Position numbers and translations under genes: made by a program. The notes below the pieces were generated by a model. It was not told the DNA's origin and did no database searches. It saw only the letters and a program-made list of their open reading frames with translations. DNA of 60,000 nucleotides from contig NC_064044.1 in NCBI RefSeq assembly GCF_932526225.1, positions 689,001-749,000 of the forward strand. The letters run 5' to 3'. This document shows, piece after piece, positions 43,101-55,100 of this stretch. The stretch is from Nematostella vectensis. Lineage: Eukaryota > Cnidaria > Anthozoa > Actiniaria > Edwardsiidae. Each line of letters starts with the position of its first letter. The stretch's first letter is position 1.

Positions 43101-46100
43101 CGTCTAACATGTCTCGAGTCTAATGTCTTGCGTATAACATGTCTCATCTTTTTGGGTCCAATGATGATGTTAAATAAATAAGACGAGAATAGGACAGGAG
43201 AGGTTTCTGGACTACCTGTTGTCAATGTTGACGACCTTGCTATTTATAGACCGATCCTTGAAGACGAAGACCGCCAGTATCTTCTGAAAAAGCCACACAA
43301 ACAAGGCCAAAGCGACCGTAGGCCTGTGGACAAAGTCATGGGGTAATTATACTGCCTTGAAAAGAGGTCACGGAACGAGCAGCATATACCATCACTATGG
43401 TAACAAGGTGGCGCAGATGTATTGTCTTTTTTGTATATTTAAAGTACCTGTCTATGTGCTGGAGAGAAGATTTATAAAACACCCCCTTTAAAAACCTTTA
43501 TATCTGCCCCATGGTAGATTCATGACACACCACCTTTAAATACCTGTATATCTGCCCCATGGTGATTCATGACACACCCCCTTTAAATACCTGTATATCT
43601 GCCCCATGGTGATTCATGACACAACCCCTTTAAAAACCTGTATATCTGCCCCATGGTAGATTCATGACACACCCCCTTTAAATACCTGTATATCTGCCCC
43701 ATGGTGATTCATGACACACCCCCTTAAAAAACCTGTATATCTGCCCCACGGTATATTCATGGCACACCCCCTTTAAATACCTGTATATCTGCCCCATGGT
43801 AAATTCATGTCACACCCCCTTTAAATACCTTGAAAACTTACACAAGGCCCATTAGTATGTTAATCATGATATTGATGATCGCAGGGTCGAGCAGCGACGG
43901 GAATATCTCAACGCACAGTGATATGAACAACACCAAAGCCACCAGGATGGCAAACATGATAAGGTAGCCTGCAAACAGTGAACAACGGGGATTAGCAGCG
44001 GCATGCGCAATAATATGCAAAAAAAAAAACACAGCAGTCACTGCATTGTGAGGTCAACCTGTAACCATGGCTATATACCCGATGACAGCCTGAAAAGTGT
44101 TGTTAATAATGAAATATAAATACTGCGAACTTTTAAAGAAAAAGCCGTCAAAATGCAGAGTTGCTTTTTTGTAAGTCATTAAGAAGTAAAAATTATTAAG
44201 TGATTACGATAACATACCCCATAGAAAGTACGCAATCTGGTATCCACAGAAGCGCAGACTCATGCCCTGCAAGAGCCAAACAAGTGTCAATTTATACAAG
44301 TCATGAGTTACTTTGGCGTATTCAGAATACCATAACCCATTGCGGATACTCTTCACTTGGAGACAGGACAATCGTCACCCTTATAATGTTCCTCCTCTAA
44401 CACACCACTAGATTATCTGGCGTGTTGGAGACGTGACAATCGTCACCCTTATTATGGTACTCTCTAACGTACCACTAGATTATCTGGCGTGTTGGAGACG
44501 TGACAATCGTCACCCTTATTATGGTACTCTCTAACGTACCACTAGATTATCTGGCGTGTTGGAGACGTGACAATCGTCACCCTTATTATGGTACTCTCTA
44601 ACGTACCACTAGATTATCTGGCGTGTTGGAGATGTGACAATCGTCACCCTTAATATGGTTCTCCTCTAACGTACCACTAGATTATCTGGCGTGTTGGAGA
44701 TGTGACAATCGTCACCCTTATTATGGTTCTCCTCTAACGTACCACTAGATTATCTGGTGTGTTGGAGACGTGACAATCGTCACCCTTATTATGGTTCTCC
44801 TCTAACGTACCACTAGATTATCTGGCGTGTTGGAGATGTGACAATCGTCACCCTTATTATGGTTCTCCTCTAACGTACCACTAGATTATCTGGCGTGTTG
44901 GAGACGTGACAATCGTCACCCTTATTATGGTTCTCCTCTAACGTACCACTAGATTATCTGGCGTGTTGGAGACGTGACAATCGTCACCCTTATTATGGTT
45001 CTCCTCTAACGTACCACTAGATTATCTGGCGTGTTGGAGACGTGACAATCGTCACCCTTATTATGGTAATCTCTAACGTACCACTAGAATATCTGGTGTG
45101 GGCATTTTTCTGGGAAGGAATCGTCTGTCTCCTTGCATAAGCTTGATAACATGTTGTCTAGAGACAAGATAAATATTCATTAATAATAATAAAGATGATG
45201 ATGTTGTTGATGATAAAGATAATGAAATTGGTCTGATGTGTGACATGTGTGATATGGTAATCTGTGATGTACCTGTATGCTTACCTTTGTACTCTGTGGG
45301 CTACCTGTGTGATATAATTATCTGTGGATAACCTGTGTGATATGGTAATCTTTGGTCTACCTGTGTGCTAATAGCATCCGGTACATCTGGAAGTACATGT
45401 AAAGGGCTGCGACAATTGAGGAAACGATGAAGGTGGCTGGAAAGAACCAATCAAACTTATCAATCAGCTATAGCTCAGTGTTGCACAGGCCTCTAAAGCA
45501 AGAGGACTGAAGGAGCGAATAATTTTATAGCTGGATTGGAGGGCCTAGACATAAGTTTGATTCTTTAGTCATTATTTCATGCAGAACATGAATTTTACTA
45601 TTCCATTAAAAAAGGAGTGGATTTCCATCAAATCCCCCCTCCCCCCTCTAATATCTATCTCTGGATGGGGCTTCAATCACGGTTAGGTCAGTCAGTTTGG
45701 AAAGGTGTAAAACAAGCAAGTCTACATTGTAAATCGTAAATGTCTCATCTTCTAGAAAAACAATGCAACTATTGACAGCACCATTAATTGGGGAGCATAA
45801 AAGAACCACTGGGGATGAATGCCTGTTGTACCATCTCCACTGACAATGCTCACACGCTTCGATTGGAAACTGGATGTAGTATGCTTTCTGTACATTTTCT
45901 TACGAAATTCCATGAGATTGAGCAGAACCCAGGTATATTTGAAATATAGCGTTAGAGACAAAAGCCAGTACCACTAAGTACCACCTGATATTCAGGTGGA
46001 TTTAGATTATGAGGTAGAAGCTATTCACCTTGTCACCATGAACTTACCGATGAGAATATCATAGATACGAACTTTGGAATTATAGTTTTCTTCCCCCATC

Positions 46101-49100
46101 TTAGAAATAGAATACTTCTTGTTGCTGACATAACTTTCCTTTAACTTGATAAAATATCCAGATACTTCACCAATTTCTATAACCACCACCTAAAACAGTT
46201 ATAAAGAAATCACAATCAACAAAGAGCTGTAAAGAAATCACAGTCAAAGAAGATTTATAAAGAAATCAATGTCAACAAAGAGATAAAAAATCACTTCCAG
46301 TGAATGGAATACTCAAAGTTCTTCACTATCACAGAGCATCAAGGTTGTGGTTTTGTAATTTAACAGTTATGTGAGTTGCAGGGGTGAAGATTCTCTCATT
46401 CACTAGTGCCATCAACAATCTAATTTACATACCTCATAGATGATAATACCACCCACAATGACCGTGGATAAAATTGACATGGAGTACTTAAAATCTGCAA
46501 AAAAAGATGAGCTATGGTCATTCTGTATACAAAGATAGAGCAGCAGATGAGCTATGGTCATCCTGTGTGCAAAGATAGAGCAGCAGATGAGCTATGGTCA
46601 TCCTGTGTGCAAAGATAGAGCAGCAGATAAACTATGGTCATCCTGTGTGCAAAGATAGAGCAGCAGATAAACTATGGTCATTCTGTGTGCAAAGATAGAC
46701 CAACAGATGAGCTATGGTCAACCTGTATGCAAAGATAGAGCAGCAGATGAGCTATGGTCATTCTGTATACAAAGATAGAGCAGCAGATGAGCTATGGTCA
46801 TCCTGTGTGCAAAGATAGAGCAGCAGATGAGCTATGGTCATCCTGTGTGCAAAGATAGAGCAGCAGATAAACTATGGTCATCCTGTGTGCAAAGATAGAG
46901 CAGCAGATAAACTATGGTCATTCTGTGTGCAAAGATAGACCAACAGATGAGCTATGGTCAACCTGTATGCAAAGATAGAGCAGCAGATGAGCTATGGTCA
47001 TCCTGTGTGCAAAGATAGAGCAGCAGATGAGCTATGGTCATCCTGTGTGCAAAGATAGAGCAGCAGATAAACTATGGTCATCCTGTGTGCAAAGATAGAG
47101 CAGCAGATAAACTATGGTCATCCTGTGTGCAAAGATAGAGCAGCAGATAAGCTATGGTCATCCTGTGTGCAAAGATAGAGCAGCAGATGAGCTATGGTCA
47201 TCCTGTGTGCAGAGATAGAGCAGCAGATGAGCTATGGTCATCCTGTGTGCAAAGATAGAGCAGCAGATAAGCTATGGTCATCGTGTGTACAAAGATAGAG
47301 CAGCAGATGAACTATGGTCATCCTGTGTGCAAAGATAGAGCAGCAGATGAGCTATGGTCATCCTGTGTGCAAAGATAGAGCAGCAGATGAGCTATGGTCA
47401 TCCTGTGTGCAAAGATAGAGCAGCAGATGAGCTATGGTCATCCTGTGTGCAAAGATAGAGCAGCAGATGAGCTATGGTCATCCTGTGTGCAAAAGATTAA
47501 TCTCTTCTTAGCAGGCACACACCCAGGATTTGAGGGGGGGGGGGGGAGGGAATAAAAAAAAATGGAATGAACTTAAATATCCTTCAATAAGAAAAAAATT
47601 CCCACTTTTTGGCAGTCAAGGGGAAGGGGGGAGCATGTGCCGGCTAAGGGGATTTAAATTTTTTTTCTTGGGCTAAAAAAAGTTACCAGGGATTGGAGTG
47701 TATACAAAATTGCGTCCTTTCTTGTACCACTTGACTTTTTCACCATAACTGTAAAAGAAAAAAAATAGTAGCAGTGTTTTTTTTTTACATAATGACAGGA
47801 ATACTGAAGGGGGTCGTTTTCATTGTTCTTGTCCATGAATTTCCTTAAATTTCTTGTTATTCTTAAGCCAAAAATCTGAAAATAGGGGGCCCTCTAGATC
47901 CGTCCCTGATATACAGTTCATATACACCTATTCTATCCACTTTGTCTGTCATATCTTTCAAAATGAACATCAATACACTATAATTTTACATACTTTGACT
48001 TTTCCTTTCCTTCAAGGAGAGTCTTCACATGAGCAATGTATAACTGATTCACTTTAAACTCTGGTTTAGTCTGGAAGATTTTGAAAATGTGTTTTATGAA
48101 AATAAACATGAAATATATAAAAATTATACAATATACCAGATCAAGGTGTTGCAATAAGAGGGAAATAGAAAGATTTAAAAGAGGGGAAAGTGTTGAATTT
48201 GCTGTCCATGGATTTGATTACACCTATTTTCATACCAGTAAACCTCTGAAAATCTCAAGCTTTGAGAATTCTTTTAGGTGAGGGGTGGGGTATGTACATT
48301 TTTTGGGGGAGGGGTGGTTATAACTTCGTAAACAATGAAAATCGTCAAAAAGCGGGAGATTTGGTCTCCATGCAGAAGAACGGGAGAAGGGGTCCAAAAT
48401 ATTGAGACTCCTGCCTAATGCGGGAGAGTTGCCAGGTATGTTCTCATCTCTTACCCCACAAAGTAGTTCAGATCTAGTTTTAAGTTTCTTGTAGAACTTC
48501 CTGATTTCTTTCACAGATATCATTAGAAAACGACCCATGAGGAATAAGTAAGCCATCAAAGTAGGCAGGTCAACAAAGATGGGCCAAGCTTTAAACACCT
48601 TAAACAAAAATGCATTCAGTGTACATGTAGATGAGTTTTCACAAGATGACTTGCACTAAGAAATCAGGGCCATTCCATTTTTCATCCACACACCCACCAT
48701 TGAGGAAAATTTGAGGGGCATGGGCTGTGGGTGAAATTTCTGAGGGGTATACACCATCCAAGAAATTTCTGAGTGGTTGCTAGAATAAATAGTGGGACTG
48801 TTTTGATATCTTAATGGTATCATTTTCGAATTCCAGCAAGGAAACAACGAAAAAACTCTAAGGGGTTTCTGATAAGGTTATGCCAAAATTTCCTGGGGTC
48901 TGTTGGCTGCCAATCGGAATTTCTGAAGGATCAGTTTAAGAAATCAAATCCTCAATAGGTACAGTAAGGAAGAAATTAAAAAATTTCTGAGGGGTCACAG
49001 GTAATTCTACCTCGTTATCATGAAGAGAGATCCCATGAGATCAGCAAGCGCATGCGCCAAACAGTGCGACGTACTACGCCAATCAGTGCTGAAGACGTAA

Positions 49101-52100
49101 TTTTTAATTTACGCTACTTACAGATTGAAAAAGACGGGTTTTTAAGCTGAAAAACTCGACTAGCACGACAACTAGAGACCTACTTTTGTCGAGAGACAAT
49201 ACAGAGTCAGTCGTGAAGATGCCAAACGATGACCTTTTGGAAAAATGGGGCCCTATAATGACGAGGCCACCACCAAAGCAAACAACCACGAGGTCTCCCA
49301 TGAGGAGAACCAGGGACGAAAAGTCCACTGAAACAGGGACGAAAGATCCCACTTATGAATTGGGGACCAAAGATCCCATTCAGCTGCTGAAAAGTGGCAC
49401 GACTACGAAGTCGTCAGATGCAGCCGAAAGCAGCAAACCAAAGAAATCGTCGAATGGCAAAAGTGCGGGAAATAAGTCGCCATCTCTGCCAACAAAGCTT
49501 ACAGGGTCGCATCATTTTCAACAGAACAAAATACAGGAGAAAATATTGCAGGTGTCTTGAAAGAAGTTTTTGCAGACCTTGCAAAAAATATGAATACAGG
49601 GGTTTTATCCCTAGGCGACTTGATTAAGAATCAAAATCGGCCAGATGAGTTGTTTTCTGACAGTGAAAGTGATGACGAGCAGGATGACAACACGTCCACG
49701 GGCCCGCCAGTAGCAAAAGACAGAAAGCCGACGACTCACAAAACTCTGCTTGTGAGGAACAAGATATTCTGAAAAACCTCTCAAAGCAACACTCCACTAC
49801 TGAGCAGGAAAGTCCTGAAATTAATGCAAGGTTAGCCGACATTGTTAAGAATTTCCTAACCGAAAAAGTTGACGATGACAAGCTCACTGAACTAGAAAGC
49901 GCTATGGTGAACCAAAAAATTGTGAGGCTCTTACTGAAACAAAAATAACCTTGCCATCTGGAATAACATCTCAAAGGAGGCAAGGACGAAAGACATAAAG
50001 CTGCAAAGGTCACAAAAGTCTCTGATCAAAGGCATTTCAGCAGTTGTACAAGTCTTAAATGACTTACTAACCAAAGCTGAATGGCCAACAAAACAAGATG
50101 TTGTGGACACCCTGGATAGGGTCCATTGGCAAATGCCAACCGTGAACTCAACATTAGACGCAGAGAAGCTCTCAGATATGAGCTAAATCCCAGCTATCAT
50201 TACTTGTGTGCCCCTTCTAATACCATCTACTGAATTGTTTGGTGATGACAGTTTAGTGTCGGTGAAAGACATCACCGACATTAATCAAATCACATCCAAA
50301 CTACGAAGGGACACAAAGGAACTAAAGCACAAACGACCCAGGGATAACTATAACAATAGGTACTCAAGAGGGAATTACAGAGCCTACAACGGGTCAAAAA
50401 AAAAAAAAAAACTACAGCTGCCCTTTCCAGAAGAGGGAAGGGGGAAAGAAACCAGGTCAAAAGAACCAACACTGACAAACCAACTACCAAACTCAGGTAG
50501 GAGACAAGAAAATAAAAATTGCTGGCAGGCTAAAGTTGTTCTTGTCTGCATGGGAAGAGTTAACTTATCACAAACATATCCTTGATATGGTTCAACACTG
50601 CCATATTAAATTTATGGATTTTCTTCAACAAACCTACCCAATGAGTGATACTAAGTTTAGCCCAAATGAGGCAGAGATAATTGACACTGAACTAGATAAG
50701 CTTCTAGTAACAGGTGTAATTGAACATGCCACACCTTGTAATGATCAATTCATTTCAACTATTTTTCTTCGGAAAAAGAAGAACGGCACTAATACCGTGT
50801 GATCTTAAATTTAAAAGGCCTTATTGAGTCTATAGAATACATATTTATTTCAAAATGGAAAGTTTAAAATGTGCTACAGTATTCACCTGATGTAAGAGAA
50901 ATGCTACATGGCATCCCTTGATCTTACAGATGCATATTACACTGTGCCAATTGCTCTAGAACATAGAAAATACCTGAGGTTTAAGTGGAAAAACACAATT
51001 TATCAATACACTTGTCTGGCCAATGGGCCAGCTTCAGCCCCAAGATATTTTCACAAAGCTACTGAAACCAGTGTACTCTACCTTACGAAATAAGGGATAC
51101 ATAAATGTTGGGTACATTGATGATTGCTTACCTACAAGGCTCTACTGAGGCAGAATGTCTTGACAATATTATAACTACACAACAGCTATTTAAAAAGCTA
51201 GGCTTTGTTATTAGCTATAAAAAAAACAGTGTTGAATCTATGTAAGAAGTTGGTTTTTCTTGGATTTGTTTTAGACTCTACTAGCATGAGAGTTTATCTC
51301 ACATCTGATAAGGCAGAAAATAATATTTTAGCCTGCAAGCAACTGTTAGAGAAAAACCATGTCACAATCAGAAAGGTTTCAAGGGTGGACTGCTTGTATC
51401 CAGCCTACCAGGTGTCCAATATGGCCCACTTTGCTACAGGTCAATTGAAATTGATAAGAAAATGGCTCTGAGAGCAAGCAAAGGCAATAATTTGGGGCAT
51501 ACATGACATTATCACCCAAATCTAAGACAGATTTGAAATGGTGGATAACTAATTTGCCTACTGCTTACAAAAACATACTGCAAAATAACCCAGAGGTTGA
51601 GATGAAAACCGATGCCTCAAAAACTGGCTGGGGGGCAGTGCCAAGCGGCCCAGGGACTCCCTTAGAACAGGGGAAATACATGAATGAACTTGAAATGCTA
51701 GCTGTTTACCTGAGACTTCGATCATTCATTACTGAATGTCTCTATAAAAAGTGTCAACTCTACTACTGTATGCTACATAAATGCCATGGGGGGTACTAAG
51801 TCTGTTGAGTGTAACTCCCTCTCAAAAGATATCTGGTTGTTATGCATAGAAAATTATATTTGGTTAACTGCCTGTCATCTGCCAGGAATACTTAACCAGG
51901 AAGCAGACAAGTACTCAAGGCAGTTTAACAATAGAACAGAGTGGCATTTACAACCAGAGATATTTTCCCAAGTCACTCAAGTACTGGGTACACCAGATGT
52001 AGACTTATCTAGATTGAGCACCCAGCTTCCTAATTGTGTCTTGGAAGACAGACCCAGGGGCCTTTCACACAGATGCATTCTCCCTATGTTGGAGTAACAT

Positions 52101-55100
52101 GTTGGTTTATTTATTTCCCCCCTTTTGCCTTATAACCAGGTGTCTACAGAAGTTAGAGAAAGACCAGATGAGTGCACTCTGAGAGGAAAATCACTTTCCT
52201 TATTCCAGATAACATTAAGCAGAGCAGACCAGCGTTCTCTAACCCCAAACTAGTTTTGGAGCAGTTTGAGCATCCAAACATCTGTGTTGTTGTACACTGA
52301 ACAAGTACATTTCTAGGACTCGCCCTTATAGAATGGACGGTCAGTCCAAATTGTTGTTAAGTTATGTAAAGCCCTATAAACCATAAGGTAATATAAGGGA
52401 CACTTACTACAGTGGTGGGTTCGTCAAGTCATGAGTTATTGCATGCTCAAGTTCCCATACCCTCCCTTATAATTCCATTATAGGCTGATAAGTACATACA
52501 CATTTGGCCATGTCTTTTAAAAACTGATTGGCGCATGCGCTTGCTATCTCATGTAATCTCTCAGCATTCTATTACTCGGTAGAATTACAATCAAACTTCA
52601 ACTTCCAGGTAAGTCTCGTTTAATTTTCAAAGTTTATGTCAGAAGGGGTGGAAATGTAACTTTTCCTGCTCAATGGTGGGTGTGTAGATGTGGATAAAAA
52701 ATGGAATGGCCCTCACATTACATTTTGGTGGTAAACTCATGCATGCTGAAGCTTTTTATAGCTGTCGACTCACCTGCCTTAGGCAGGAGCCACAAGATTT
52801 TGGACCTCACCACCAGCCTATTTTTTGTGATTTTTTACAGTCTCTGTATTCACCTGCATTGGCTTTCTTATTTTTTATCCACATATTACCGTATTTCACC
52901 CAATTTCACAAGATTTCTGTCCAAGTGGGGTAACACCAACAAAAAAAAGCAACTAATTCAACTCTAAAGATTAGTTAGAAAGTTCCTTGTCAGAATGGCT
53001 AATTCTAGTTTTTTTTTATAGCTCTCAGGCATGATAGACACATTCGTTTCATTTGGCTTTCATTTGGCACTCAAAATTCATCTGATTTCCCAGTGCAAGT
53101 AGGCTATTAAAAGAAAATAAACAGCACAAAAGAAGTGATATGAAAACAATAACGATTTACTTACAGAATCTTGGTCCAAGGGGCAGCGAAGAGCGACAAC
53201 CACTAGAAAGGTAAACCTAATATTTACAGAATAAAAAAAATGATATTTTGCATTAATTTTAAAACTAGTAGAATGGGTACTTAATCCATAAAATCAAACA
53301 AATAGGGTGACAGAATAAAAAAAAACTTTATGTCCAACAGGCCTGATTGTGGCCTTACCACTCATCATCACTCGCATTCTAAAGATTTTGGACCCTCTCC
53401 AATGTGGAGCACCAAATCCCGCACTTTTTTAGGGTTCTGAAAAAATTGTCTTTATAAAAAAAAATGACCAGGGAATTGAGGATGAACTGTTTGCCAAAAC
53501 AGTTGTAGCACCCACCTAATGCATTCAGCATTTTTACCTCATAGCAGTGTAGAATAATCCCACTACTGCACCAAGAAGCCTTGCATTTGTAGACAGGCAA
53601 AAAAAAATCGGTAGAAAAATGATACCCAACAAAATAACAGTCAAAATGCCATCGAACACTGCAAGGTAAAAAAAACAACAGATGATAACTAGTTAGCCTC
53701 TGTATTGTAAATAGCATCATTTTAAGTCATGATTCTTTTTTAATTTGTTGCTTAGCAAGATGGTACCTTTTACCCATGAAGGGCCTGTTAAGTGGATGAC
53801 TTGCCCTGTTTTCCCCTCTATTTTGTTAAAAAACAGAACAGTCACAGCCACGGCCATCGCTGCGTATGCCATTGCATAGGAAAACCTGTTGTATTCACTC
53901 CCAAGGCTGTCCATGGGTCTGTTGGTTAAAAATGATGCTTATCGTATCTTATTTTATCTTTATCTTTTCCACAAGGTAAAGTGCTTCACTGAAAAAAAAA
54001 GATGAGGGCCATAACAGGCCTCGAAATACTGGAGGGAAATTTTAAGGAGACATTAAGAAAACTGGGGTCACGGCCAGCGCTGAGTACTAACAAAAAAGAC
54101 AAAAATGAAAATATAAACTATTCAAATTCAATGAGGTGATGCGCAACAGCTATGGGCTCTCAAACATAAAACTTATAAAAATATTTCAAAAACGTTTGTT
54201 TTAGTGAACACAGCAAAAGTCCATTAGGAAAGGTAGCATGGGTCTTATTTTCCGAATGAATGAAAAAAATGGACCAATCATAGAATAATCCAACAATGAT
54301 ATGGCTCTAGCATCATTGAGTTAATTATGACATTTAATATGCTTGTGAATAATTAGTGTTCAAAAGCAAAACTGCCACCACATATAGTTTTTTTCATTCA
54401 CTGTTTGCACGTACAAGGTTTTTACAAAATAGGTTATACCATTAAAATGGCTTTAGAGTATTCTATCTACTAACTGCAGTATAACACTTACGGCAATATA
54501 CCAGGCCGACCATCACAACAGCCTAGCCATCGGGAGGTTCGCCTCTTCAATAGCACTAATATCAGTATAATCAAAACCTGCATAAAAATAATATTAACAT
54601 TAGATCATGAGAGCCTTCATCGACTAATATCATATCGATATAACCAAAATATTTATATCAAAATATAAAATCAATTTGATCCTCTATCATTAGATGCTTT
54701 AGATGTTTTACTTATGGCTGGTCCGCCCTCAGATACTTTACTCGCTGCTGGTTCCCTATCATTAGATACTGTACTACTCACTGCTGCTCCCCCATTTGAT
54801 GCTTTAGATGCTTTACTCGCCACTTGTCCCCAATCATTAGATGCTACTTGTGACTTCTCCCCTATCATAAGATACTAATCACCGCTGGTTTCCCATTAGA
54901 TGTTTTACTCACCGCTGCTCCCCTATTAGATGCTACTACGGCTAGTGCCCTATCATTAGATACTAATCGCTGCTGGTCCCCAATCATTAGATGCTTTACT
55001 TACCGCTGGTCCAAGAGATATCTGGTTATAAAGCTGGTAGTCTTCTGAGGGAGTGCAAGACCCAACATAGCTTAAAAAATTATAGGTGAAATAATAATGT

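Noticed and set aside
41717-43225. Long antisense open frames (502 and 468 codons)
   Set aside because: Both are products of a 30-bp tandem repeat whose period is a multiple of three; they contain no domain and lie inside intron 16 of copy B.
45752-45961. 69-codon frame considered as an extra exon of STRA6-like copy B
   Set aside because: The homologous DNA in copy A (8,870-9,020) has in-frame stops, and exons 11 and 12 already join in phase without it in both genes.
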